Shown here piece by piece: positions 45,337 through 54,108 of a DNA stretch of 64,000 bases (position 1 is its first letter; each line of letters begins with the position of its first letter). The stretch is taken from contig NZ_JAMLIG010000005.1 of the NCBI RefSeq assembly GCF_023954305.1, positions 12,322 through 76,321 on the forward strand, given 5' to 3'. This DNA is from Mesorhizobium sp. Lineage in GTDB: Bacteria > Pseudomonadota > Alphaproteobacteria > Rhizobiales > Rhizobiaceae. Under the pieces are notes generated by a model. It searched no databases. It worked only from the letters and a program-made list of their open reading frames with translations, and had not been told where the DNA came from. The position numbers and the translations under genes were made by a program.

Positions 45337-45819
45337 ATGCGGATGATTCTACCCGTTCTGGCACTAGCCGCAGCGATCATTTTTGGGCCGGTCGGATCGA
45401 CGAGGGAGGCGAAGGCCGCTTCGGAGGCCGAATGCGCGATCTGGATTTGTCTGCCCGGCGGCTTTCCTGGCGGCTGTGAAGCAGCTCACTCGGCGATGAT
45501 CGCACGGATCAAGAGCCTTCGCCCACCTCTACCGCCTTTCAAGGAATGTTCGGTCGAAGCAGCTTCGAATAGCATGACGTTCAATTGGGGAATGGCCGCA
45601 TACCTGCCGGAACGACGGGTCTGTACGCGAAGCTACCAAAGCGCCCACTCGCAGCCGTGCGCCGAATGGACGACCATGCCCGAGACCTACGTAAAAGGAA
45701 CATCCTGTCTCTCGACGTCCGACGGTGAAAGGCAGCCGGCTGGATGCGTCGCGACTTATCGCTATGGCGACGTATTCTCGGATGGTGTGCCTATAGGCGA
45801 CACCTACTATTGGCGCTGA
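45337..45819 (+). CDS. Secreted Cys-rich protein of the transfer region, 160 aa
   Basis: A signal peptide (MRMILPVLALAAAIIFGPVGSTREAKA) is followed by a mature part with nine cysteines, including CAIWICLPGGFPGGC. Similar small CAIW-C-LPGGFP proteins occur, as I recall, in the transfer regions of rhizobial conjugative elements; their function is unknown. ATG 45337 has AGGAGG seven bases upstream, better than ATG 45319. It probably resides in the periplasm with disulfide bonds. Confidence 0.75.
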   Translation: MRMILPVLALAAAIIFGPVGSTREAKAASEAECAIWICLPGGFPGGCEAAHSAMIARIKSLRPPLPPFKECSVEAASNSMTFNWGMAAYLPERRVCTRSYQSAHSQPCAEWTTMPETYVKGTSCLSTSDGERQPAGCVATYRYGDVFSDGVPIGDTYYWR

Positions 45820-45961
45820 GCAAGAACAGATTTAGGCGCGGTTGTACCCGAGATTCAACATTGCGGGCGCTATAGGCGTCGTAACCGCCGCGTCCTGCCA
45901 GGCAGTTCCGGTTTAGGCTGTCCAGCTTTCTTCTCTGCTTGCCGTCCTAAGGAGAGGGTGC

Positions 45962-46219
45962 ATGAACAGTCCCAACCCCGACGATACAAGACTGAGTGCG
46001 GTTGATCTCCAAGCTAAGCTTGAAACTATCGATTGGTCGGATGATGGGATCAGCGAACTTACCAAGCTTCAGCCGAAGGATGAAGAAGGCCGTTATATGC
46101 TGATGCTGTATATTTCAGGCTACATCATAGCTCACGGGCACACGCTTTCCGCAGCCGAATTGCAAGCCCTGCGAACGCACGCGGCGCTTGTTGGCGACGA
46201 ATCATCCCTCCAACAGTAG
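45962..46219 (+). CDS. Hypothetical protein, 85 aa
   Basis: A small, acidic, helical protein (MNSPNPDDTRLSAVDLQAK...) with no recognised domain and no signal peptide. AAGGAGAG lies before the ATG at a good distance. Hydrophobic residues in YMLMLYISGYIIAHG suggest a packed helix rather than a membrane segment. Confidence 0.55.
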   Translation: MNSPNPDDTRLSAVDLQAKLETIDWSDDGISELTKLQPKDEEGRYMLMLYISGYIIAHGHTLSAAELQALRTHAALVGDESSLQQ

Positions 46220-46496
46220 CAAAATGAGGAGTTTTCCGGCCCGTCAGTTGAGCGCGGCAAGCTCTACAGTCTTGCGCGGCTAGATTGGGCGATGCCTCGC
46301 CGTCTCGACCGAGACCGCGCAGAGCGAAATACTTGAAAAACTATAATATAGATTCCGATAATACACCTGTCATCCGCGCGAGTTCCATAACGTATATTAT
46401 GCGACTGGCTTCAATATGACAACAATACGTGTGATTGGATCAATATACATGGTATCGTTGCTGTAATCAATGCCCCTGCTCCATGTCCTGACTTGT
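46220..46496. other. AT-rich intergenic stretch
   Basis: About 280 bases, the most AT-rich in the window around 46330-46460 (CTATAATATAG, ATAACGTATATTATG). No coding frame is convincing. It could hold promoters for the flanking genes or a transfer-related site; I cannot identify an oriT. Confidence 0.35.
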
Positions 46497-46760
46497 TCAA
46501 TTTAGATGTTCACGGACTGCAAGTCGTGCAACGCCCTGCGTCCGCATGACGTCGACCATCTCGGCCATCGTAGGGCCGTCCAGCCTCGTTTCGGTCAGAA
46601 CGTAATAGGCCAGTGCCAGCCGTAGCATGGCCTCCGGGCTTCCGTCGGCCACGGAATAGGCAGCACAGCGGCCGAGAACCGTTTCGGCTTCGCAGCGCTC
46701 CATGTTGCGCAGCTCCGAGACGATCTCGCTGACGGGTCGATGCGGTGATAGCCGATACAT
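46497..46760 (-). CDS. Hypothetical protein, 87 aa
   Basis: A small helical protein (MYRLSPHRPVSEIVSELRNM...) with two cysteines and no recognised family. I chose the ATG at 46760 because AAGGGGGG precedes it; the frame is open to 46916 (139 aa) and would add a segment with CASCHRKGG, so a longer product is possible. Looks like a ribonucleoprotein-free, soluble protein; function unknown. Confidence 0.55.
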   Translation of the reverse strand: MYRLSPHRPVSEIVSELRNMERCEAETVLGRCAAYSVADGSPEAMLRLALAYYVLTETRLDGPTMAEMVDVMRTQGVARLAVREHLN

Positions 46761-47068
46761 GATCTGCCCCCCTTTTCGATGACAGGAGGCGCAGCGGCCG
46801 GAGCCGGGTGTTAGTACCCGCCATGCGTGGCCGCTCGGCGGCACAACCGCCTTTGGGCCGTAGCCTTGGACATGCGCGGCTGTCACCCGGCCGTCGCTAT
46901 CGACAGCCGAGGCCACGCATTTTGGAGGGTACTACGCCTCACCTCCGGTCTCTCGGAGGCGGCTAGAAACTACGGAGTTCGGATGGGTTCGTCCAGCGCG
47001 AGTTATGAAGGATCGTCGAAAGACCGATCGGCCGGAGGATCACAGAAGCCGGCCAAAGGCGCTACGGG
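46761..47068. other. Gap with no supported gene
   Basis: About 300 bases between two minus-strand genes. An upstream in-frame extension of the 87-aa gene covers 46761-46916. Beyond that I see no gene, hairpin or clear promoter. Confidence 0.3.
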
Positions 47069-47767
47069 TCAGCGATCGGTCCTGGCCGGCCGCTGGCGGG
47101 CGTCGACGAATGGAGGGGTGATCTCCGATTCCCGCTCGGTCAGGAGATTGAAATCCGCGATCGGGCGGCGGGATGCGGTACGATCGACCGCCTTGCGCCG
47201 CCATTCCTCCATGTCGAGGACATAGGTGCCCCAGATGCCGTAGCGTGCGGCGACGGCGTGTTTCTGCGCCGCGAAGTAGCGGGATCGTGATGGCCAGGGC
47301 GTCGAAAGCCTCGCCCAGCCGACCACCAGCATTTCGTAGGCAAGATCCTTGATGCCTGCCTGACAATGGCCAACGGGCACGCCATCGCGGTCGACGCCCT
47401 CGATCTGACACGTCACCTGCGCACCGCCGACGATCCGCTTCAGCCAGGCTTTCGACAATGGCCCGCATGGAACCGGCGGCGGCGCCTTGACCTGATCGCG
47501 ATCGGTCCAGCGTGGATCAAATGCCCATTGCGGAACGTCGCAGGCGTCGATCTCCGCGAGCCTCACACGGCTTTCGTGATGTGGAAACCACAAGCTGCGG
47601 CCGTCGATCACGGCAACGCGGCCGCGAATGGTATGGGGCGCGGCCGGTGCTGCGGGAAGCGCCTTGACCTCGCTCGGCCGGACGGCCCGCGACTGTCCCG
47701 GCAAGTCGGCCGCGACAGCAGTACTCGAGACCAATCCGACGATGGTGGCGGCGACGGTGAGTTTCAC
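47069..47767 (-). CDS. Secreted SNase-like (thermonuclease-fold) protein, 232 aa
   Basis: Signal peptide (MKLTVAATIVGLVSSTAVAAD), a Pro/Ala linker, then an SNase-like OB fold from about residue 46 (IRGRVAVIDGRSLWF...RVRLAEIDACDVPQW...GPLSKAWLKRIVGGAQVTCQ...VPVGHC...DLAYEMLVVGWARL). The order matches thermonuclease-family proteins of conjugative elements, which usually have R-L-x-G/E-I-D and a later catalytic Glu/Arg pair; catalytic residues are not certain here (DRDGVPVGHC replaces the usual D-x-Y-G-R). It follows a second SNase-like gene with a four-base overlap. Confidence 0.75.
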   Translation of the reverse strand: MKLTVAATIVGLVSSTAVAADLPGQSRAVRPSEVKALPAAPAAPHTIRGRVAVIDGRSLWFPHHESRVRLAEIDACDVPQWAFDPRWTDRDQVKAPPPVPCGPLSKAWLKRIVGGAQVTCQIEGVDRDGVPVGHCQAGIKDLAYEMLVVGWARLSTPWPSRSRYFAAQKHAVAARYGIWGTYVLDMEEWRRKAVDRTASRRPIADFNLLTERESEITPPFVDARQRPARTDR

Positions 47768-48300
47768 TGATCGGGCCTTTCACGGGAAGCGCGGCCAAGA
47801 AGGATGGCCGGATGCTGCACGTCGGGAAACTGCCAGAGACCGGCACGGTTATCGCGCGCAAGCTGCTCGGCGACGGCGTAGTTCATGTATTGGGGCAGTC
47901 CGTTCCGATCGAGCGCGGCGAAGTGGTAGCCATTGTTGATGAGCAGCGTGCCGAGATCGACTTGCTCCCTGTTGATCGTCGCGTAGCACATCACGAATGT
48001 CAGCTCGGGGGCTTTGACGACTGGCGCGCAGATCGGCGTGGTATCGGTGATGAAGGCCGCGAACACGGCAATCGAGGCTTCGCCGCAATCCTGCTGCTCG
48101 CCGGTCCGGTTGGTGAATGTCGTGCCTCGAAGGCACGACTGGACGCCAAACAGCCGGTAGCGCCCTGCCCCGTCGTGCCAGGTTTCCCCGGATTCGAGCG
48201 TGACGCCGGGAGCGAGCTTGAAATAGCCCTCGGGCGCTGCGGTTGCCGGCGGAGCACAAAGAGCGGCGATCAAGAGTGTGGCTGCTCCTGGCCGGATCAT
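47764..48300 (-). CDS. Secreted SNase-like protein, 178 aa
   Basis: Signal peptide (MIRPGAATLLIAALCAPPATAAPEG), then a domain that ends in the SNase-like pattern DLGTLLINNGYHFAALDRNGLPQYMNYAVAEQLARDNRAGLWQFP, where A-E-x-x-A-R-x-x-x-x-G-L-W is the C-terminal helix of thermonucleases. The central region (YRLFGVQSCLRGTTF) corresponds to the R-L-x-G-I core but lacks the usual acidic metal ligand. It overlaps the genes before and after by four bases (ATGA each), so the three are co-translated. Confidence 0.75.
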   Translation of the reverse strand: MIRPGAATLLIAALCAPPATAAPEGYFKLAPGVTLESGETWHDGAGRYRLFGVQSCLRGTTFTNRTGEQQDCGEASIAVFAAFITDTTPICAPVVKAPELTFVMCYATINREQVDLGTLLINNGYHFAALDRNGLPQYMNYAVAEQLARDNRAGLWQFPDVQHPAILLGRASRERPDQ

Positions 48301-48902
48301 TGATCGCGCGTCCTCGGATCGGACTGCATCCCAAGCCCCGTATTGCGGCTTATGCCCTCGGCCTCTCCGAGATCCGTCCGCAACGGCTTCCCGTCTTGCC
48401 CCTTGGCGACCCGAAGCGCGCCGAGCGAGACTAGCTGCTCTTCGATCATGTCGATGGCGTCGAGCGAGGGCGGGAAGTAGGACCAAGTGTAGCAGGTCGC
48501 GTTCTGCTTCGGCTGACCGAGTTCGGTCATGAACGCGCGGCAGAAGACGACGCTGGCAGAGCGCATCATGATTTCGAGCTGCTGGACGGCAAATTCCGCG
48601 CAGGTTCCCGTGAAATCTTCCGCGCGGTTGACCATCTCCCCTTCGCAGGGCTCGACCCCGTAGAGATTGACGACCGTATCGGCGTTTGCCCGCAACTCCG
48701 TAGGCGAAACCACGCCGAACGGCTCGGCCGAGGCAAAGCCCTTGCGCTCGGATACGCCACCCTGCCCGTCATAATATTCGATGACCAGCACCTTCTTGCC
48801 GGGACTGGCGAGCGATTTGACGTAGCTCTCGTCGATCGGCGGCGCCGCGGATGTAGCCGTAATCGCGAGCGCCGAGGCCATGATCGAAAGCGGCAAGCGC
48901 AT
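48297..48902 (-). CDS. Secreted hypothetical protein, 201 aa
   Basis: Signal peptide (MRLPLSIMASALAITATSA), then a soluble domain with four cysteines and no recognised family. First gene of the three-gene minus-strand operon with the SNase-like proteins; AGGTGG precedes the ATG at 48902. It is divergent from the virB operon and could be periplasmic and transfer-related (inference). Confidence 0.65.
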   Translation of the reverse strand: MRLPLSIMASALAITATSAAPPIDESYVKSLASPGKKVLVIEYYDGQGGVSERKGFASAEPFGVVSPTELRANADTVVNLYGVEPCEGEMVNRAEDFTGTCAEFAVQQLEIMMRSASVVFCRAFMTELGQPKQNATCYTWSYFPPSLDAIDMIEEQLVSLGALRVAKGQDGKPLRTDLGEAEGISRNTGLGMQSDPRTRDQ

Positions 48903-49066
48903 TTTTCCACCTCTCTTACCAAGACCATTACCTTAACGGGCATACTCTGCCAACGCTAGGGCTTTCCGAAATCGCCAAAAGCGGTTATCAGATAGCCATA
49001 TTGGCATTGAATCGGCGATCACCAAGCGGCGTCTTGCCGGCGATCGAAACCGTGGAGCGGCCCCCG

Positions 49067-49954
49067 ATGGACGGCACGACACATTTCCGCACCAGCACCC
49101 GTCTCGGCTGCTCGACGCTGGTCCTCATTGCCGTCACAGCGACAGCGGCGCCGGCTCAAACACGGGATATTCTGGCATTATCTAGCACTGAAGCGGCCGC
49201 CGTGCACTCCGAACCGGCCGCATCGGCAGATCAGGCGTTTGAGGAACGCTGGAACGGCGGCGGCGAATTCATTGTTGGCCAGGACGGGAGATTGACGGCC
49301 GGGACGGCATCGCATGCCGCCTCGGTAGGTGCAATTTTGCATACCCATAAAGGTAATGTTCAAATTGGCATCATATCCAATGAGACTGCGCCCCTCGTGC
49401 AGTCGAAGGAGTGCGGACCGTCTCCGCTGAGCCCGGACCAGATTCGGATGCTGGTCGAAGAAGCCGCCACGCGACATGGAGTCGATCCGGCCTTCGCGGT
49501 CGCTGTTGCCTGGGCCGAAAGCGATTTCGACCGAAACCGCAATTCCCCGAAGGGCGCGCAAGGCGTGATGCAGCTCATGCCGGCAACGGCTGAGCGCTTC
49601 GGCGTGGCGGACGTCTGCGATCCTGCCGACAATATCGAGGGCGGCATCGGCTATCTGCGCGTCCTGTTCGAGCAGTTCGAGAATCCCTTGATCGTCGCCG
49701 CCGCCTACAACGCCGGCGAGGCCCGCGTGCTCGAACACGGCGGTATTCCCCCGTTCCACGAAACAGTGGGCTTCGTCGCCAAGGTCGTGAACTACCAGCT
49801 CGGCCGCTCCATGCCGTCGACCGCCCGATCAAAGTCCGATCCGTCCTCCGCTGCGGGAGCAGCGAACAGCCCCCACTCCGGCGTCATCACGGCGCGCGCG
49901 CACGGCGAATTCGTCGGGGGCGTCATGCACTTCAACTGGAGAGAAGAAAAATGA
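49067..49954 (+). CDS. virB1: VirB1-like lytic transglycosylase
   Basis: 295 residues. A hydrophobic signal segment (STLVLIAVTATAAPAQT) is followed by a linker with a beta-rich part and a lytic transglycosylase domain. LVEEAATRHGVDPAFAVAVAWAESDF contains the catalytic Glu near 151, and KGAQGVMQLMPATAERFGV and AAAYNAGEARV follow. It opens peptidoglycan for T4SS assembly. ATG 49067 has GGAG nine bases upstream; a TTG at 49001 also exists. The C-terminal tail overlaps virB2 by four bases. It heads the virB operon. Confidence 0.87.
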   Translation: MDGTTHFRTSTRLGCSTLVLIAVTATAAPAQTRDILALSSTEAAAVHSEPAASADQAFEERWNGGGEFIVGQDGRLTAGTASHAASVGAILHTHKGNVQIGIISNETAPLVQSKECGPSPLSPDQIRMLVEEAATRHGVDPAFAVAVAWAESDFDRNRNSPKGAQGVMQLMPATAERFGVADVCDPADNIEGGIGYLRVLFEQFENPLIVAAAYNAGEARVLEHGGIPPFHETVGFVAKVVNYQLGRSMPSTARSKSDPSSAAGAANSPHSGVITARAHGEFVGGVMHFNWREEK

Positions 49955-50289
49955 GGCGAAGGACCATAGCAAACTCCTGGCTGCGCCCGGTCTGCCTGTC
50001 GGCCTTGACGGTGGCGGCCGTCCAGCTCGGCGCGGTCGACGTCGCGTTGGCGCAATCTGGCGGCGGCGGTGCGTTCGGGCCGATCCAGACCGCCATGGAA
50101 ATGATCGTGGACTTCATCACCGGCCCCTTCGGCCGGCTGTTCGCGATCCTCGCGGTCATCGGGCTCGGGTTCCTCGCCTTCGTCGGAAGGCTGAGCTGGT
50201 TCACGGCGGGCGCGGTCCTGATCGGCTTCGGTCTGGTCTTCGGTGCGCCGGCGATCGTCGACCAGCTCATCGCGGCTGTCGGGAACTGA
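49951..50289 (+). CDS. virB2: VirB2/TrbC-like major pilin
   Basis: 112 residues. A long signal peptide (cleavage likely after VALAQ, residue ~35) and two hydrophobic helices separated by a short basic loop (FAILAVIGLGFLAFVGRLSWFTAGAVLIGFGLVFGAPAIV) make the VirB2 pilin pattern. It polymerises into the T4SS pilus. Four-base overlap with the transglycosylase gene. Confidence 0.88.
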   Translation: MRRRTIANSWLRPVCLSALTVAAVQLGAVDVALAQSGGGGAFGPIQTAMEMIVDFITGPFGRLFAILAVIGLGFLAFVGRLSWFTAGAVLIGFGLVFGAPAIVDQLIAAVGN

Positions 50290-50292
50290 GCC

Positions 50293-50592
50293 ATGGCGGA
50301 AACCGGCGACGACAAGCCCCGGCTCACGCCGCTGGTGATCGGCCTTACCCGGTCCCCTACCCTGTGGGGCGTTCCCTACATGGCGGTCGTGCTGGTGGTC
50401 GCGGTGACGATCATCGGCTGGCTGATCACGAATTCCTTCTGGTCGCTGCTGACGGCTCCCCTCGCCTATCTCGTGCTGTTCTCGCTCTGCGCATATGACG
50501 CGCGGATTCTCGACGTGTTGCAGGTCGCGCTTTCCAAGACGCCCCGAACGCCGAACAAGGTGTTCTGGGGCGCGAATTCCTACGGGCCGTGA
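50293..50592 (+). CDS. virB3: VirB3-like inner membrane protein
   Basis: 99 residues. The short N-terminus (LTPLVIGLTRSPTLWGVPYMAVVL) with two adjacent membrane segments and a cytoplasmic C-terminus is the VirB3 pattern. It sits between the pilin and the VirB4 ATPase, the universal order, and works with VirB4 at the inner membrane. Confidence 0.88.
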   Translation: MAETGDDKPRLTPLVIGLTRSPTLWGVPYMAVVLVVAVTIIGWLITNSFWSLLTAPLAYLVLFSLCAYDARILDVLQVALSKTPRTPNKVFWGANSYGP

Positions 50593-50594
50593 CC

Positions 50595-53018
50595 ATGCTC
50601 AAGGTCGTTCGCGAAGAGCTGGGATTTGGGCGGGAAGCGCATCGCGAGCGCCCCATGGCGACCCACATCCCCTACCTGCGCCACATCGCGGATACGGTCG
50701 TGTCGCTAGAGAGCGGCGCGCTCATATCGGTCGTGCATCTCAATGGCCTGTTCTTCCAGACGGAGGATCAGGTCGAGTTGAACATGCGCTCGGAAGTGCA
50801 GAATACGATGATCCGCGCGCTCGGATCGAGCCGCTACGCGCTGTGGTCGACCGTCATCCGGCGACAGGTGGACACCGAGCTTCCCGGCGCCTTCCCCGAC
50901 GAATTCAGCGCGCGGCTCGATGCGCGCTACATGGACCAGCTTCGCCGCAAGCGCCTTTTCACCAACGACATTTACCTGACCCTCGTGCGATCGCGGATGC
51001 GCGGCGCGCTCGGCATGACCGATACCGTCAGGTCGGTCCTCGACAGGGCCGCCGGCCGATCGAGCCAGGACCATCGGCTTGGCGAGGTCGTGACCGAGCT
51101 CGAGGAAGTCGTCGCTAACATAGTCAAGGAGCTTCACAAATACGGCGCGCGGCCCCTTGGCATCGTCTACCGCGACGGCCAGCCCTACTCGGAACCATGC
51201 GCTTTCCTGAACACGATCCTGACGGGCGGCGTCGAGCGGCCGATGCGGCTTCCGCGCATGGGCATCCGCAACTATGTCGGCACCTCGCGGCTGCATTTCG
51301 GCAAGCGCACCCTTCACGCCCAGGCGGCGGTCGATCAGGATTCGCGCTTCGGGGCGATCCTTTCGATCAAGGAATACCCGCCCTATAGCGGACCGGGCAT
51401 GCTCGACGGGCTGCTCCAGATGAACCACGAATTCATCCTGACCCAGAGCTTCACGCTTGCCGACAAGCCGATCGCCCAGGAGCGGATCACCCGATTGAAG
51501 CGCCAGATCGCGGCCTCGGACGAAGGCGGCAGCTCGGTCGAGTCCGACATAGACGACGCGCTCGACGCGCTGATGAACCAGCAGTCGGTGTTCGGCTTCC
51601 ATCATCTGACGCTGCTGGCGCTGTCGCGCGATCTGGAGGGCGTCGGCCGGGCCGTCTCGGATCTCGGCTCCTGCCTCACCGACATGAACATCAACTGGAT
51701 TCGCGAGGACCTGAACATGGAAGCGGCCTTCTGGGCGCAGCTTCCGGGGAACCATGCCTACATCGCGCGCAGCGCGATGTTGTCGAGCGCCAATTTCGCC
51801 GGCCTCTCGTCGATGCACAATTTCGCGAGCGGCCAGCGTGAGGACCTGCATTGGCGCACACCGATCACGATCCTCGAAACCACGTCGCAAACGCCCTACT
51901 GGTTTTCATTCCATCGTCGCGACATTGGACACTTCCTCGTCACCGGGCCGACCGGATCGGGCAAAACGGTCGTCCTGACCTTCCTGCTCGCCCAGGCGTT
52001 CCGGATCGAGCCACGGCCGCGGGCCGTGTTCTTCGACAAGGACAGAGGGGGCGAGATCTTCATCCGCGCGCTCGGCGGCACCTACGAGGTGCTGACGCCG
52101 GGCACCGCGACCGGCTTCAATCCATTGCAGCTCGAGAACACGGCGCCGAACCGGGAATTCCTTCTGCGACTGCTGAAGGTCATGCTTCGGCCGGGCGAGC
52201 GGCTGGATTTCACGCAGGAGGAGGAGGATACGCTTGAGCGCGCGATCGGCAGGCTGATGCAGGAGCCTGCCCGGCAGCGCACCTTGCGCAATCTTGCGGG
52301 TCTTCTGCAAGGCGGCGCGCGCGCTCACGCCAACGATCTCTACTCCCGCCTGCGGCCATGGGTCGATGGCGAGAAGGCATGGCTGTTCAATGCCGAGCGC
52401 GATGCGCTGTCCTTCGGCGCTTCGGTCGTCTTCGGTTTCGACATGACCAACATTCTGTCGGTCGCGGAGCTGCGCACTCCTACTCTGATGTATCTTTTCC
52501 ACCGCCTTGACGAACTGCTCGACGGCAGGCCGGCGATGTTCTTCATGGACGAAGGGTGGCAACTGCTCTCCGATCCCGAATTCTCGGCCTTCATCATCGA
52601 CAAGATGAAGACGATCCGGAAGGCCAACGGGATCGTCGGCTTCGGAACCCAATCGGCGGCCGACATTGCCAGGGCAGCCGCCTCACACACGCTGATCGAA
52701 CAGTCGGCCACGAACATCCATTTCCCAAATCCCCGCGCGGATGAGGAAAGCTACATCAACCGCTTCGGGCTGACGTTCAAGGAATTCAATTTCATCAAGA
52801 ACACGCCGCCGGAGAAGCGGGCCTTCCTCATCAAGCAGGGGACGGACTCCGTGATCGCGCGGCTCGATCTGTCGGCCATGCCCGATCTCGTAAAGGTGCT
52901 GTCCGGCCGCCGGGAGACCGTTGAGGAATGTGCGGCGCTGCGCGCGCAGCACGGCGACGATCCCAAGGCGTGGCTGGCCGAATTCTGCGGATGGGAGAAC
53001 CAAGATGAAGCCTCTTGA
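50595..53018 (+). CDS. virB4: VirB4-like T4SS ATPase
   Basis: 807 residues, the full VirB4 length. The Walker A is GPTGSGKTVV (about residue 451) and Walker B AMFFMDEGWQLL (about 647); the C-terminal RecA-like domain is preceded by the long N-terminal VirB4 region. ATG 50595 is used; a GTG at 50589 overlaps the virB3 stop. It energises pilus biogenesis and substrate movement. It overlaps the next gene by 14 bases. Confidence 0.93.
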   Translation: MLKVVREELGFGREAHRERPMATHIPYLRHIADTVVSLESGALISVVHLNGLFFQTEDQVELNMRSEVQNTMIRALGSSRYALWSTVIRRQVDTELPGAFPDEFSARLDARYMDQLRRKRLFTNDIYLTLVRSRMRGALGMTDTVRSVLDRAAGRSSQDHRLGEVVTELEEVVANIVKELHKYGARPLGIVYRDGQPYSEPCAFLNTILTGGVERPMRLPRMGIRNYVGTSRLHFGKRTLHAQAAVDQDSRFGAILSIKEYPPYSGPGMLDGLLQMNHEFILTQSFTLADKPIAQERITRLKRQIAASDEGGSSVESDIDDALDALMNQQSVFGFHHLTLLALSRDLEGVGRAVSDLGSCLTDMNINWIREDLNMEAAFWAQLPGNHAYIARSAMLSSANFAGLSSMHNFASGQREDLHWRTPITILETTSQTPYWFSFHRRDIGHFLVTGPTGSGKTVVLTFLLAQAFRIEPRPRAVFFDKDRGGEIFIRALGGTYEVLTPGTATGFNPLQLENTAPNREFLLRLLKVMLRPGERLDFTQEEEDTLERAIGRLMQEPARQRTLRNLAGLLQGGARAHANDLYSRLRPWVDGEKAWLFNAERDALSFGASVVFGFDMTNILSVAELRTPTLMYLFHRLDELLDGRPAMFFMDEGWQLLSDPEFSAFIIDKMKTIRKANGIVGFGTQSAADIARAAASHTLIEQSATNIHFPNPRADEESYINRFGLTFKEFNFIKNTPPEKRAFLIKQGTDSVIARLDLSAMPDLVKVLSGRRETVEECAALRAQHGDDPKAWLAEFCGWENQDEAS

Positions 53019-54108
53019 TCGGGCCGTTCGCGGCCTCATCCTCGGCGCTGCGCTGGTCGCGGCTCCAACCGCTGCCGTGGCCGCGATCCCGGTGATTGAC
53101 GATGCGGTCCTCGATGAGCGCGCCGATCGCGACAAATCGACGACCGGGATCGAGGAGACGGACAAGAGCCGCTTTACCGTCAACAAGTCGGTGACGTGCT
53201 CGATGTATCGGCCGGGACGGCGCGACGATCCTGCGAGCGCCGTGCAGGCCAACCCGGAAATCTCGGGCCTCGTGCGCCGGATCGCGCGCGAGGAGGGCGT
53301 CGATGAAACGGAGTTTCTTGCCCTCGTCTATCAGGAAAGCAGGTTCAATCCGTGCGCGCAGTCGGGGGCCGGAGCCTACGGCCTTGCGCAGCTCATGCCA
53401 GGCACCGCGGCCGAACTAGGGGTCAATCCCTACAACATCGAGCAGAACCTTCGCGGCGGCGCGCGTTACTACAAGCAGCAATTGCGCGCGCACAACGGAA
53501 ACCGCGCCCTCGCCCTCGCCGCCTACAATGCCGGCGCCGGCAATGTCCGCAAATATGGCGGCATCCCGCCCTTCAAGGAAACGCAGGGCTATGTTCGGGC
53601 AATCGAGAACAAGTGGATTCCCGCACTCGGCGGTTCCGACCTCTCGTCGATCCCGCTGAACTATGGCGGCGGCAATTCCGCCTATGTCGGCATGCGCGAC
53701 GCCACGCTCGGCTCCATGGCGACCACGCAGGCCATGTCCGACAGCCACGGCAACGTCGCGTCGTGGCTGCAACAGCTCGGCGGAACGGGAACAGCCACGA
53801 TTCAGGACAGTTGGGACCTGAATTCCAGCGCCCGCAACGCCAATCTCGAAATGATCAACCAGGCCATCAAATTGGCCGGCACGATCGCCCAGCTCGTAAA
53901 TTCCCGAAACACGATGGAAGCGAGCGCGCTGTCGAGCGCAACGCAAACGGTACGTCGACCGCAGCCCGACGGCTCGCGCGAGGCCTCCGGCCTTTGCAGC
54001 GAACGCGACGGCCAGGTCTGGGACGAACAGCGCCAGGCTTGTGTCGAACGATACGAGAACCCGGACCTCGTGAATGTGCAGCTTGAACCGAAAGAGGAAG
54101 CACGATGA
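53005..54108 (+). CDS. Second lytic transglycosylase of the virB operon
   Basis: 367 residues. A signal peptide (RGLILGAALVAAPTAAVAA) is followed by an SLT domain: VDETEFLALVYQESRFN with catalytic Glu near 111, AGAYGLAQLMPGTAAELGV, and ALAAYNAGAGNVRKYGG. The C-terminal half is rich in Ser, Asn and Thr and ends in an acidic Pro/Glu tail of unknown role. Two transglycosylases in one virB operon is unusual but known from elements of this type. It is preceded by virB4 and overlaps the VirB5-like gene. Confidence 0.85.
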   Translation: MKPLDRAVRGLILGAALVAAPTAAVAAIPVIDDAVLDERADRDKSTTGIEETDKSRFTVNKSVTCSMYRPGRRDDPASAVQANPEISGLVRRIAREEGVDETEFLALVYQESRFNPCAQSGAGAYGLAQLMPGTAAELGVNPYNIEQNLRGGARYYKQQLRAHNGNRALALAAYNAGAGNVRKYGGIPPFKETQGYVRAIENKWIPALGGSDLSSIPLNYGGGNSAYVGMRDATLGSMATTQAMSDSHGNVASWLQQLGGTGTATIQDSWDLNSSARNANLEMINQAIKLAGTIAQLVNSRNTMEASALSSATQTVRRPQPDGSREASGLCSERDGQVWDEQRQACVERYENPDLVNVQLEPKEEAR

